Source of the DNA: Streptomyces flavotricini
Lineage (GTDB): Bacteria > Actinomycetota > Actinomycetes > Streptomycetales > Streptomycetaceae
Length of the DNA: 64,000 bases
Direction of reading: 5' to 3'
Assembly (NCBI RefSeq): GCF_020639365.1
Contig: NZ_JAINUL010000001.1
Location: 2,655,519 to 2,719,518, forward strand
Program-made: the position numbers and the translations under genes
Notes under the pieces: generated by a model
Seen by the model: the letters and a program-made list of their open reading frames with translations, nothing else
Databases searched by the model: none
Told to the model about the DNA's origin: nothing
Shown here: positions 17,763 through 38,814 of the stretch, in pieces
Position numbering within the stretch: position 1 is the first letter of the stretch
Layout of the letters: every line of letters starts with the position of its first letter

Positions 17763-20700
17763 TTACAGCTCCCACTCTGAGTCGAGATCGTCGATGTCGG
17801 CCTGGCTCAGCGAGACCAGGGGCAGGTCGGACGGGGTGTGGCCGCCGGACCGGAGGGTGTCGATGCGCTCGGGCAGCGCCCGGAGCACGGCCACGAGGGC
17901 GTCGGCCAGTTCGTGCACGGCGCTCTCGGGGAGGAGGGCCTCGGGCCACATGAGGCTGATGTCCAGGCGGGGGCCGTCCGCCTCGTCGCGGGTGAGCATG
18001 GCGACTTCCAGCGCGTGGGGTACCGGCATCCCGTCGTCCGAGCCGCTGCCGAGCAGGTCCTCGGCCGGGGCGGGGGCCCAGTCGCCGGCCGTCGGGGCCG
18101 AGAACCGGCCCAGGTAGTTGAAGCCGATCTGCGGTGGGGCCTGCGTTTCGAGTTCCGCCGCCGTGCGGGGGTTGAGGTGGCGCAGGAGTCCGAAGCCGAT
18201 GCCGTGGTCGGGCAGTGCCCGGCGCTGCTCCTTGACCCGCTTGAGGCCCTGGAGGAGGGAGGGGCTGGTGCGCCAGTTCGACACCTTGGGGTCCAGACGC
18301 ACCGGGTGGATGCTGGTGAACCAGCCGACGGTCCGGGAGAGGTCGACGCCTTCGCCCAGCTCCTCCCGGCCGTGGCCCTCGACGTCGACGAGCACGGCGG
18401 TGTCCTCGCCCGCGCCGCGGCGGCGGCGCCAGTCGGCGGTGGCGAGCGCGAGGCCCGTGAGCAGGACGTCGTCGACACCGCCGTTGACGGCCGCGGGCAC
18501 GGTGGTCAGCAGCTTCTCGGTGGTGCCGGCCGGGAGCTCGCGGCGGACGTAGCGCACGGTGCCCGCGGTGTCCCGGGCCGGGTCGAGCGGACGGTCGGTC
18601 AGCAAGGGCTCCGAGGCACCGAGTACGCGTCGCCAGACGGGCAGTTCCGCCTCCCGCGTCGGCGCCTGCGCCTGCTGACGGAGCAGCTGCGACCAGCGGC
18701 GCACGGAAGTGGCGCCCCCGGCGGTGTCGGGCCTGCGGCCGGCCGCGAGGGCCGCCGCGGCCTGCGCCAGGTCGGGCACCAGGATCCGCCAGGACACTCC
18801 GTCCACCGCGAGGTGGTGGACGACGAGCAGCAGCCGCCCCGGACGCTCCGGTCCGGCGTCGAACCAGACGGCCTGCACCATCGTGCCGTCCTCCGGAGCG
18901 AGCCGGGCCCTGGCGGCTTCGGCGTGCCGGCCGGGCCAGGCATCGCCTTCGGCGGCGAGGTCGACGCGGTGGAGGCAGTCGGCGGCCCGGACCGTGCCCT
19001 TCGGCGGGATCTGCAGCGTCCACCGATCGGGGCCGCGGTGCAGCCTCATGCGCAGCGCGTCGTGCCGGTCGAGCAGGAACTGCAGTGCGTCGCGGAGCAG
19101 TTCTCCGTCGAGTCCGGCGGGTACCTGGAGGGTCATCGACTGGTGGAACCCGTCGATCGGCCCGCCGAGGCCGCGCAGCCATTCCATGACCGGGGTGGGC
19201 TGCAGCTCGCCGACGGGCTCGTCGGCCACGGTGTCCGGGGCCGTGTCCACGGCGCGGGCCGCGGCGGCCAGCGCCTCGACGGTCTTGAGCTCGAACACCT
19301 GGCGCGGGCTCAGGACGAGTCCTGCCTTGCGGGCCCGCCCGACCAGCTGGATGGACATGATGCTGTCGCCGCCGAGGTCGAAGAAGCTGTCCGCGACCCC
19401 GACCCCCGGCACCGCGAGGACGTCCGTGAAGAGGGCGCACAGCACCTCCTCGCGGGGCGTGCGGTGCAGTCGGCCTACCGGGGCGTGCTCGATCGCGGGG
19501 CGCGGCAGGGCGGCGCGGTCGACCTTGCCGTTGCGGGTCAGCGGTAGTTCGTCGAGGACGACGAACGCCACCGGGACCATGTACGCGGGGAGCGCCTCGG
19601 CCGCGTGCCGGCGCAGCTCCTCGGTGTCGAGGACCGCTCCGTCGGCGGGGACCAGGTAGGCGGTGAGACGCTTGTCGCCGGGCCGGTCCTCGCGGACGAC
19701 GACGGCGGCGCGGCCGACGGCGGGGTGCCGGCCGAGGATGGTGCGCACCTCCCCCGGCTCGATGCGGAAGCCGCGGATCTTGACCTGGTCGTCGGCGCGG
19801 CCGACGAACTCCAGCGCTCCTGCCGTGCCCCAGCGAACGAGGTCGCCGGTGCGGTACATCCGCGATCCCGGCGCCCCGAAGGGGTTGGCCAGGAACCGCT
19901 CGGAGGTGGCCGCGGTCCGCCCCAGGTAACCCCGGGCCAGGCCCTCACCCGCGACGTACAGCTCTCCGACGGCTCCGCGGGGAACGGGTCGCAGCCGCTC
20001 GTCCAGGACGTGGACCTGGTGGTTGTCGAGCGGACGGCCGATCGGGACCGACGCCGCGGGCGGCGTGTCGGTGTCCATCCGGTGGTGGGTGGCGAACGTC
20101 GTCGTCTCGGTCGGCCCGTAGCCGTTGACCACGGCGGTGCCCGGGCAGTGGTCGAGGACGCGGCGCACCGCCTCGGCGGGGACGACGTCGCCGCCGGTCC
20201 AGACCTCCCGTACGCCGGCGAAGAGTTGGGGCCGCTGCTCGGCGGCCAGGTCGAAGAGGCCGGCGGTGAGCCACACCCGCTCCACCCGCTCGTCGGCGAT
20301 GACCCGGGCCAGGGCGTCGATGTCGAGGTCGCCCGCCGGGGCCACCACGAGCCGGCCGCCGAAGAGCAGCGGCACCCACAGCTCCGCGGTGGAGGCGTCG
20401 AAGGCGTGCGGTGCGTAGACCAGGGTCCGGGCGGGCCCGGTGGCCTCCCAGGAGCGGTCGTACGCCAGGCTGACCACGTCGCGGTGCGTGGCGGCCACTC
20501 CCTTGGGCTCGCCGGTGGAGCCCGAGGTGTACATGACGTACGCCAGCCGGTCGGGGGCGGCCGGCAGGCCGAGGTCCGCGGAGGGCCCCTCGTGCGACCG
20601 GTCGCCGATGACGATCTCGCGGAGCCCGGGTCCGCACTCGCGCCCCCGGCCGGCCCGGTCGGTCAGGACGACCCGGGCGCCGGTTTCGGCGGCCACGCTC

Positions 20701-22324
20701 TGCCACCGGCTCTTCGGCGCGTCCGCGTGCAACGGGACGTACGCGCCGCCGGCCTTGAGGACGGCCAGGATCGCCACGACGAGGTCGGGCGAGCGGTCCG
20801 CCAGCAGCGGCACGCAGCTCTCCGGACCGACGCCTTCGGCGACGAGGCGACGCGCCAGCCGGTTGGCGAGGGCGTTCAGCTCCGTGTACGTGAGCCGGAC
20901 CTCCCCGGACACCACGGCCACGGCCGCGGGTGTCCGCCGGGCCTGCGCCTCGAACAGCGCCGCCAGATCGTGCTCGGGCAGGGCCGTGGAGGCGCCGGTG
21001 CCCGGCTGCGAGGACTCCGGGGACGGCGGCGGCGTGAGCGCCTCGGCCTCCTCGACCGGCGCCAGCAGGTTCTGCGTCATCGTGACGAGCAGCCGGCGCA
21101 GGCGGTCCGCGATCTCGGTGACGGCCTCCCGGTCGAGCAGGTCTGGCCGGTGGTCCAGGCGGAAGCGCAGGCGCGGGCCGGGCATGGCCGCCACGGTGAG
21201 CGGGTAGTGGGTGGCGTCGTAGCTCTTGGCCCGGGTCACCCGCAGTGCGCCGGCGGCCGGCAGGGCGTCCGGTGCGAAGGGGTAGTTCTCGAAGACCAGG
21301 AGCGTGTCGAACAGTTCCCCCGCGCCCGCCTGCCGCTGGATGTCGGCCAGGCCGACGTGCTGGTGCTCCATCAGGCGGGCCTGGCGGTCCTGGAGGGCCC
21401 TGCAGGTGTCCAGCAGGGAGTCGGTCCGCCGGTACGGGAGGCGCACTGGGACCGTGTTGATGAAGAGGCCGACCATCGACTCGATGCCGTCGATCTCGGG
21501 CGGCCTGCCGGAGACGGTCGTGCCGAAGACCACGTCGTCACTGCCCGCGAGACTGCCGAGCAGCAGCCCCCAGGCGGCCTGGACGAGGGTGTTGAGGGTC
21601 AGGCCGTGGCGGCGGGCGGTGGCCTCCAGCGCCGCGGAGACCTCTTCGGACAGCTCCAGTTCGACCGTGTGGGGCATGGCGGTGGCCCGCTCGTGGTCGC
21701 CCGGGACCAGCAGGGTGGGCCCCTGGAACCCGGCGAGGGCCTCGCGCCAGGCGGCGAGGGCGGGCTCGCGGTCGCGGCCCGCGAGCCAGGCCAGGTAGTT
21801 CTTGTACGGGACGGCCCGGGGCAGGGTCCCGCCGGCGTACAGCCGGAAGAGCTCGTCGAGGAGCACCGGCAGGGACCAGCCGTCGAGCAGGATGTGATGG
21901 TTGGTCAGGACGAGGCGGTGGCGCTCGGACGCCAGGCGCACCAGGGTGCAGCGCAGCAGCGGCGCGTCACCGAGGTCGAAGCGCCGGTCCCGGTCCCGCG
22001 TCAGCAGGTCCTCGAACTCCCGGTCCTGCGCGTCCCCGGTCAGTGCGCTCAGGTCGCTCTCCTGCCAGGGGAGCTCCACCTCGTGCGGGATGACCTGCAT
22101 GGTGCGGTCCAGCCCCTCGTGCCAGAACATCGCGCGCAGGTTGGGGTGCCGGCTCAGCAGGGCTTCCACCCCGGCCCGCAGGGCGGGGGCGTCCAGCGGG
22201 CCCTGGAGGTCCAGGACGAGCTGGGTGTTGTAGAGGTCGGGTGCATCCGTGTCGTACGAGGAGTGGAAGTACATGCCTTCCTGCAACGACGTCAGCGGCA
22301 GGATGTCGGCCAGCCCGGAACGCT

Positions 22325-22328
<4 letters not shown>
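17763..22328 (-). CDS. NRPS 2: C-A-PCP-E (module 4)
   Basis: 1521 aa, with its start overlapping the NRPS 1 stop by 4 bp. Domains: C (1-~430, HHILLDG 144-150, with the [14 protein letters not shown] opening usual after an epimerised donor), A (~455-940; [11 protein letters not shown] 600-610, [23 protein letters not shown]), PCP of the pre-epimerase type (GGDSIMS near 987-993) and E (~1045-1490, [10 protein letters not shown] 1171-1180). Specificity residues read D-A-A-W-W-G-G-T-F-K, resembling valine codes of the form DA-W-GGTFK, so a branched aliphatic residue converted to D is expected. The extreme C-terminus ([20 protein letters not shown]) looks like a donor communication helix that pairs with the N-terminus of NRPS 3. 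Confidence 0.95.
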
Positions 22329-33370
<11,042 letters not shown>

Positions 33371-33444
33371 GGTACAGCGCCTTCCGGTCGTACGTGAGAT
33401 CAGCTAAGGGACAGAAGAGGTGGAGCCCGCGAAACGCGGGGGAG

Positions 33445-34482
33445 TCAGTCGACGAGGTGCATCCACCGGTGGGAATCCGGCCGGCGGCCGTACTGGATTC
33501 CCTGGAGCGCCTCGGACAGCGCGGCGGTGACCGGGCCGACGGACCCGTCCGCGATCTGCCAGGAGGCGCCGGCCGTGCGGACCTGCCCGACGGCCCGGAC
33601 GCCCGCGGCGGTGCCGGAGGCGAAGACTTCCGTGATCCGTCCGCTCCGGCAGTCGTCCTGCCATTCGCCGACCGACACGCGGTCTTCCAGGACCTTCAGT
33701 CCCATCTCCCCGGCCAGGACGGTCAGGGAGTCCCGGGTCACTCCGGGCAGCAGGCTTCCCGACAGCGGCGGGGTGACCAGTTCGTGCGACCGGCCCGACG
33801 TCCGGACGAAGAAGAGGTTCGTGGCGCCCAGTTCCTCGACCCAGCGCAGCTCGGCCGGGTCCAGCCACACCACCTGATCGCATCCGTTGTCCTGAGCCAC
33901 CGCCTGGGCACGCAGGGCCCCCGCGTAATTGCCGGCGCACTTGACGCTGCCGGTTCCGCCGACGGCGGCGCGGGGGTGGTCCTCGTTCACCCAGACCTTC
34001 AACGGCCTCGGCTCGCGGCCGAAGAGCGCGTCGGTGACGAAGGCGATGAGGAGGAACCGGTACTCGCGGGCCGGACGCACGGCCAGGTCCGGCTCACTGG
34101 CGAACATGACCGGACGCAGGTAGAGAGTGGCCGAGGAATCACCGGGAACGGAGCCCTGGTCCTGGCGTACCAGCTCGTCGAGTGCCTCGAGGAAGACCGC
34201 GTCGGGGAGCTCCGGCATCATCATGCGGCGCGCGGACGTACGAAAACGTCGGGCGTGGTCCTCGGGGCGGAACACGGCCATTCGACCGTCGGCGCGACGG
34301 AATGCCTTGAGCCCCTCGAAGATGACCTGACCGTAGTGGAGACCGACCATCGCCGGACTCATGGGTATGGCTGCGTGGGGCAGCAGTTCAGGGCTTTCCC
34401 AACCACTCCCCTCGCGCCAGTTCGCCACGACCATGTGGTCCGTGAACGCCGAACCGAACGGATAGCCGACAGGAGACGGCAA
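33445..34482 (-). CDS. ilvE: Branched-chain amino acid aminotransferase
   Basis: 345 aa, fold-type IV PLP transaminase converting Leu, Ile and Val to and from their 2-oxo acids. Visible features are HYGQVIFEGLKAFRR near 48-62, the PLP lysine region GSVKCAGNYAG near 179, and the phosphate-binding EVFASGTAAGVRAVG near 290. The best start is TTG 34482, preceded by AAGGGG; an internal ATG (34434) lacks a ribosome site. It is the first gene of the NRPS operon, 74 bp upstream of NRPS 1. A cluster-borne copy suggests extra supply of branched-chain residues, matching the four hydrophobic module codes. It may instead prefer a nonstandard branched substrate. Confidence 0.9.
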   Translation of the reverse strand: MPSPVGYPFGSAFTDHMVVANWREGSGWESPELLPHAAIPMSPAMVGLHYGQVIFEGLKAFRRADGRMAVFRPEDHARRFRTSARRMMMPELPDAVFLEALDELVRQDQGSVPGDSSATLYLRPVMFASEPDLAVRPAREYRFLLIAFVTDALFGREPRPLKVWVNEDHPRAAVGGTGSVKCAGNYAGALRAQAVAQDNGCDQVVWLDPAELRWVEELGATNLFFVRTSGRSHELVTPPLSGSLLPGVTRDSLTVLAGEMGLKVLEDRVSVGEWQDDCRSGRITEVFASGTAAGVRAVGQVRTAGASWQIADGSVGPVTAALSEALQGIQYGRRPDSHRWMHLVD

Positions 34483-34887
34483 TGCCCCAACCCCTTATTG
34501 GACGGATGATTGACCTTTTGGCCGAGAACGAGCCGGCGGATGGGGTACCGCATTACCGGGAAAACACCCACCGCGGAAGATCATCCAGAATCTAACCTGA
34601 TGCATCCAATCAGGCCAGCATGGCCGAACACTCTGTCACTAATCCTCAGCCCACATCCGACATCACACGCAAGTCGGGCGAACCGATTGGGCCATAAGGG
34701 GCAAATCAACCGGATGCTCGCACGAGGGGCGGTGGACGAATGCAATTGACAGAAGCCGCCGAACAGGCTTCTCTTTATCCCCGTCGGCAGGTCCACCACT
34801 CCTGCAACAGCCGGTCGGGTGAGGCACGTCACGGGTTGGAACTGACCCGGTACCCGACACGCACCCACCGGATCACACGAGGATCGA
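34483..34887. promoter_or_regulatory. Bidirectional promoter region of the biosynthetic cluster
   Basis: 405 bp without a gene, noticeably more AT-rich than its surroundings. It lies between the minus-strand operon and the two plus-strand cluster genes, so it should hold both promoters. Visible elements: an inverted repeat CCTGAT-7-ATCAGG at 34596-34614; GGCC-5-GGCC at 34613-34625; a perfect -35-like TTGACA at 34746-34751, immediately followed by a 7-bp dyad AGAAGCC/GGCTTCT at 34751-34772 and a CTTT run; and GAGGAT as ribosome site before ATG 34888. I see no iron box and no tRNA- or T-box-like structure. Confidence 0.55.
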
Positions 34888-35694
34888 ATGGCTGTAATAT
34901 CCGCCAATGGAATTGATCTCAGCTACACGGAATCCGGATCCGGAGATCCCGTCCTGTTGGTGATGGGAACGGGTGGCCGCGGGCACGTGTGGAACCTCCA
35001 TCAGGTTCCGGCGCTGCACCGGGCCGGATATCGGACCATCACCTTCGACAACCGCGGCATATCGCCCTCTTCGACGCCGGACCGCTTCACTCTCGACGAT
35101 ATGGTCGGGGACACCGTCGCGCTCATCGAAAAGCTGGGTCTGGCACCGTGCCGTATCGTCGGGGTGTCACTCGGGGCGTTCATCGCACAGGAACTCCTCG
35201 TCATCCGTCCCGAATTGGTGGACCAGGCCGTTCTGATGGCCACGCGCGGTCGTACCGACGTGCTGCGGGCGGCGATGTCGGAGGCCGATCTCGCCGCGTG
35301 CGACGCGGCCGGCCGGCCGTCGGGACAAGAGGCCGTCAGCCGCGTCCTGCAGAACCTCTCGCCCCGCACGCAGAACGACGACGCCCTGGTACGGGACTGG
35401 CTGGACCTCTTCGAGATGTCACCGCAGTACCACCCGGGCGCACGGGCCCAATTGGCCTTGGACAGGATCCCGGACCGCCGCTCCGCATACGCGGGGATCC
35501 GGACCCCCACCCTGGTGATGTCCTTCCGCGACGACGTCATCTGCCCGCCCCACCTCGGACGGGAGGTGGCCGACGTCATTGCGGGCAGCCAGTACGTGGA
35601 GGTGGCGGACAGCGGACATCTCGGTTACCTGGAGCGACCCGAAGCGGTCAATTCCGAGATAGTGAAGTTCTTTTCCGACCATCGGCGACGATGA
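34888..35694 (+). CDS. Alpha/beta-fold hydrolase
   Basis: 268 aa with the full catalytic layout: oxyanion region VMGTGGRGHVW near 23-33, FDNRGISPS near 54, nucleophile elbow GVSLGAFIAQ (Ser about residue 93), acid in MSFRDDVICP near 213, and His in DSGHLGYLERP near 243. It belongs to the broad esterase, lactonase and dehalogenase group. It starts the short plus-strand unit facing away from the NRPS operon, 45 bp before the formyltransferase. Possible roles are editing thioesterase, self-protection by lactone opening, or tailoring. Nothing in the sequence decides between them. Its 5' part is less GC-rich than the flanking chromosome, which suggests recent acquisition with the cluster. Confidence 0.85.
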   Translation: MAVISANGIDLSYTESGSGDPVLLVMGTGGRGHVWNLHQVPALHRAGYRTITFDNRGISPSSTPDRFTLDDMVGDTVALIEKLGLAPCRIVGVSLGAFIAQELLVIRPELVDQAVLMATRGRTDVLRAAMSEADLAACDAAGRPSGQEAVSRVLQNLSPRTQNDDALVRDWLDLFEMSPQYHPGARAQLALDRIPDRRSAYAGIRTPTLVMSFRDDVICPPHLGREVADVIAGSQYVEVADSGHLGYLERPEAVNSEIVKFFSDHRRR

Positions 35695-35739
35695 TTTTTC
35701 AGTTCTGCCACCTTCGGCACCGCGCGCTTAGGGGAACGA

Positions 35740-36441
35740 GTGAACATTTACATATCAGGACGCGGATTCTTCGCGGTGGAGGTGGCGGAGGCCCTCGTGG
35801 ACGCCGGCCACCACGTGGTCGGCGTGGCCTCTCCGGCGCTCCGCGACGGCCACTCCGACGAGAGCAGCGCCCTTTCATGGGACCGGCTCCGCTCGTGGGC
35901 CTTTCCGCGGGACGTTCCGTGGACGGACTCCAAGACGCTGCGGGCCCGCCACCTGCCCGACTCGGTGGACATCATCCTCGCCGCCCATTCCCACGCGTTC
36001 ATCGGCCGCGAGACGCGCGCCCGGGCCAAGGTTGCGGCCATCGGCTACCACCCCAGCCTGCTGCCCCTGCACCGCGGCCGGGACGCCATCCGCTGGACCA
36101 TCCGGGACGGTGACAAAGCGGCCGGCGGAACCGTCTACCACCTGACGGAGCGCACCGACGGCGGCCCGATCGCGGCCCAGGAACACGTCCTGGTCCCCCG
36201 CGGGTCGACGGCCCGGAGCCTGTGGCGCGAGCATCTGGCCCCGCTCGGGGTGCACTTGCTGCTGCGCGTGGTGAACGACCTCGCGCAGGGCCGTCGGGTC
36301 GAGGTGCCGCAGGACGACGAACTGGCCACGTGGGAACCCGCCATGGATTCGGCCCCGCTCTTCAAGCCCGAACTCATCGCCCTGCCCGGCAGCGCGTCGG
36401 ACGCCGTCGTCAGCGACAGCTGGGCGCTGCGCACGGGGTGA
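35740..36441 (+). CDS. Formyltransferase (methionyl-tRNA formyltransferase-like fold)
   Basis: 233 aa, GTG start with GGGGAA upstream. It is a single-domain N10-formyl-tetrahydrofolate-dependent formyltransferase. The signature GYHPSLLPLHRGRDAIRW (about 101-118) is followed by GGTVYHLTERTDGGPIAAQE, giving the family's HxSLLPxxRG and D-G-P motifs. The Asn usual two positions before the His in Fmt is Gly here. It lacks the tRNA-binding C-terminal domain of Fmt (full length ~310 aa), so it should act on a small molecule or carrier-bound substrate. In siderophore pathways such enzymes formylate N5-hydroxyornithine. Here N-formylation of the first residue of the peptide is an equally good reading. 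Last gene of the cluster on this side. Confidence 0.85.
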   Translation: MNIYISGRGFFAVEVAEALVDAGHHVVGVASPALRDGHSDESSALSWDRLRSWAFPRDVPWTDSKTLRARHLPDSVDIILAAHSHAFIGRETRARAKVAAIGYHPSLLPLHRGRDAIRWTIRDGDKAAGGTVYHLTERTDGGPIAAQEHVLVPRGSTARSLWREHLAPLGVHLLLRVVNDLAQGRRVEVPQDDELATWEPAMDSAPLFKPELIALPGSASDAVVSDSWALRTG

Positions 36442-36550
36442 GGCCGCATTCCCCTCCGGGGGTGCGAAAACCGGACGACGCGACTGGCTGAATTCCATCG
36501 CCGGTCGGCTCCTCGAAAGGCCGGCCGCACTCATCCAATAGGCTTGCACC

Positions 36551-37002
36551 ATGGCAGAGTTGATTTACGCAATGCGCAACGTCCGTAAGGCGCACGGCGA
36601 CAAGGTAATTCTTGACAACGCGACGCTTTCCTTTCTCCCGGGAGCGAAGATCGGTGTGGTCGGCCCGAACGGCGCCGGCAAGTCCACCGTTCTGAAGATC
36701 ATGGCGGGCCTGGAGCAGCCCTCCAACGGCGAGGCCTACATCACCTCCGGCTTCACCGTCGGCATCCTCATGCAGGAGCCCCGGCTCGACGAGTCGAAGA
36801 CGGTCCTGGAGAACGTCCAGGACGGCGCGGCCGAGACCATGAAGAAGGTCAAGCGGTACAACGAGGTCGCCGAGCTGATGGCGACGGACTACTCGGACGC
36901 CCTCCTCGACGAGATGGGCAAGCTGCAGGAGGACCTGGACCACGCCAACGCGTGGGACCTGGACGCCCAGCTGGAGCAGGCCATGGACGCGCTGGGCTGC
37001 CC
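36551..37002 (+). pseudogene. ettA: ettA, truncated after ~150 codons
   Basis: The reading frame begins exactly like EttA, the ABC-F translational throttle: MAELIYAMRNVRKAHGDK, Walker A GPNGAGKST near 38-46, then the arm region ending NAWDLDAQLEQAMDALGCP. A full gene is about 550 codons. Here homology stops abruptly around 37002, before the signature motif and Walker B. The frame then runs only 16 more codons through unrelated DNA (stop at 37051). Without the second half of ABC1 and all of ABC2 it cannot work. Since ettA is highly conserved, a complete copy is expected elsewhere. This looks like a duplicated 5' fragment left at a recombination or insertion boundary. Confidence 0.85.
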
Positions 37003-38050
37003 AGCGGCACCCCCACCGGAACCGTCACCTTCACCGGCCCCGGCGGACTGAACACCACGGTGCCACTGAACGCCAGTGGCACGGCATGCGTCACCACCAA
37101 CAGCCTCGCCAGCGGCACGGTCACGGCCGTCTACAACGGCGACGGATGCTTCTCCGCGTCGACCGGCACCGCGCCGGTGACGGTCAACCAGGCAGCCAGC
37201 ACCACCGCCGTATCGGTAACCCCCAACCCCTCGGTATGCGGCCAGACCGTGACCGTCTGCGCCACCGTCACCCCAGTGGCACCCGGCAGCGGCACCCCCA
37301 CAGGGACGGTCACCTTCACCGGGGCCGGACTGAACACCACGGTGCCACTGAACGCCGGCGGCACGGCATGCGTCACCACCAACAGCCTCGCCAACGGCAC
37401 GGTCACGGCCGTCTACAACGGCGACGGATGCTTCTCCGCGTCGACCGGCACCGCGCCGGTGACGGTCAACCAGGCAGCCAGCACCACCGCCGTATCGGTA
37501 ACCCCCAACCCCTCGGTATGCGGCCAGACCGTGACCGTCTGCGCCACCGTCACCGCAGTCGCACCCGGCAGCGGCACCCCCACCGGAACCGTCACCTTCA
37601 CCGGCCCCGGCGGACTGAACACCACGGTGCCACTGAACGCCAGCGGCAAGGCATGCGTCACCACCAGCAGTCTCACCAACGGCACGGTCACGGCCGTCTA
37701 CAACGGCAACGGATGCTTCAAGCCGTCGACGGGCACGACGGGCGTGACCGTGAACAATGCCCAGACCACGACCGCGCTCACCATCACCCCCAACCCCGCG
37801 GTCTGCGGCAGGCCGGTGACGTTCTGCGCCACAGTCACGACCAACGCACCGGGCAGCGGCACTCCCACAGGGACGGTCACCTTCACCGGTCCCGGCGGCT
37901 TCAGCCAGACCGTGGCGCTCAACGCGAGCGGCACGGCCTGCGTCACCACCACCGCGGGCACCAGTGGCATGGTGACCGCCGTCTACAACGGAGGCCCCTG
38001 CCACAGTCCCTCCGCCGCGGCGGCGAACCTGACCGTGAACCCGGCTCCCA
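37003..38050. repeat. Four tandem ~285-bp repeats (Ig-like units)
   Basis: Direct repeats start near 37003, 37288, 37570 and 37855. Units 1, 2 and 3 share long stretches identical at the DNA level, for example the block starting GGCACGGTCACGGCCGTCTA at 37117 and 37396. Unit 4 is more diverged. High nucleotide identity points to recent amplification or gene conversion and makes this stretch prone to copy-number change and misassembly. Confidence 0.9.
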
Positions 38051-38388
38051 CGACGCTGACGGCGGCCCCGGCGCAGATCCGCCTGCGGACGAACGGCACA
38101 TTCGTCATCCCGTCGATGAGCGCTACGCTCAAGGTCACCTCCAGCGCCGCTCCGCTCCCGGGACAACTGGTCACCTTCAAGGCGAACACGCCGCTCGGGC
38201 CCATCGCCCTCGGGACCGCGCTCACCAACGCCAGCGGGGTGGCGACACTGGCACCGCCGATGCTGCCGGTTCCCAGCACGGTGATCACGGCGACGAGCTA
38301 CACCGCGTCCTTCGCGGGGACGAGCTGCTACGCCTCGTCCTCCGTGACGGCGCCGCTGACACCCGTCCTCCTCCCGCTCCTTCCCTGA
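37003..38388 (+). pseudogene. Ig-like repeat surface protein, 5' end missing
   Basis: An open frame with no credible start or signal peptide of its own. It begins at the point where ettA homology ends but in a different frame. It holds four tandem Ig-like (Big-type) units beginning SGTPTGTVTFTG, with unit starts at about 37003, 37288, 37570 and 37855. A final divergent unit runs from about 38040 to the stop at 38388. Each unit is about 95 residues (285 bp; the second is 282) and contains paired cysteines, as in VCGQTVTVCATV. Such proteins are usually secreted and cell-wall associated. The missing N-terminus and the fusion to ettA suggest a decayed gene. Rejoining to a promoter in an undisrupted strain would show the original length. 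Confidence 0.75.
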
Positions 38389-38431
38389 CCGAACGCCGGT
38401 CACCGCTCCGGGATCCACGGGCCGGGGCGGG

Positions 38432-38473
38432 GCCGGCTGACCGGGGCGGCAGCCGCCGACCCGGTCAGCCGGC
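38432..38473. terminator. 14-bp stem after the Ig-repeat frame
   Basis: GCCGGCTGACCGGG pairs perfectly with CCCGGTCAGCCGGC. The 14-base loop itself contains GCGGC-A-GCCGC. It starts 44 bp after the stop at 38388. Confidence 0.75.
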
Positions 38474-38753
38474 GACCGTGAAGACACACGTGGTGCTTGG
38501 AGATGGGCCGGGGCGGCGCCGACGAAGGACTCGGCGTCGCCCCGGCCCGCTGCGCGGGCCGCCCTGCGCCGGCATCGCCCCGTCGCCCTGTCCTGCCTCC
38601 AGGTCCGACTGACCCACCGCGACCGCAAGAGGTCATCGGAACGGTGTCAGCCTGGGCGTCAGCAACCTGAGCCGCGCCCGGACGACGCGAGCGGAGACCA
38701 AGATGGTCCAACCGGAACTGCAGGTCAGGCGCGGATAGCCGAACAGTCACGCG

Positions 38754-38786
38754 CTTCACCTGTTGGACGGGCGGAAACAGGTGAAG
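38754..38786. terminator. Hairpin after the RNA methyltransferase gene
   Basis: Perfect 11-bp stem CTTCACCTGTT / AACAGGTGAAG with an 11-base loop, 29 bp beyond the stop of the minus-strand gene at 38815. Confidence 0.6.
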
Positions 38787-38814
38787 CGGACAGCGACCAG
38801 CACAAAACCGCAGG

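Larger units (their letters stand above)
38389..38814. other. Gene-free 426 bp with three strong hairpins
   Basis: There is no convincing gene here. Three perfect stems are visible: 14 bp at 38432-38445/38460-38473 with a second small stem in its loop (terminator for the Ig frame), 11 bp at 38505-38515/38538-38548, and 11 bp at 38754-38764/38776-38786 (CTTCACCTGTT/AACAGGTGAAG). The last lies 29 bp past the minus-strand methyltransferase stop and is probably its terminator. Confidence 0.7.

Noticed and set aside
36952-37002. In-frame GTG inside the ettA fragment as start of the Ig-repeat protein
   Set aside because: No ribosome site, no signal peptide, and the N-terminal codons are out-of-frame ettA sequence.
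37003-38050. Regular ~285-bp repeats as a CRISPR array
   Set aside because: Units are far too long, coding, in frame and without unique spacers. They are Ig-like protein repeats.
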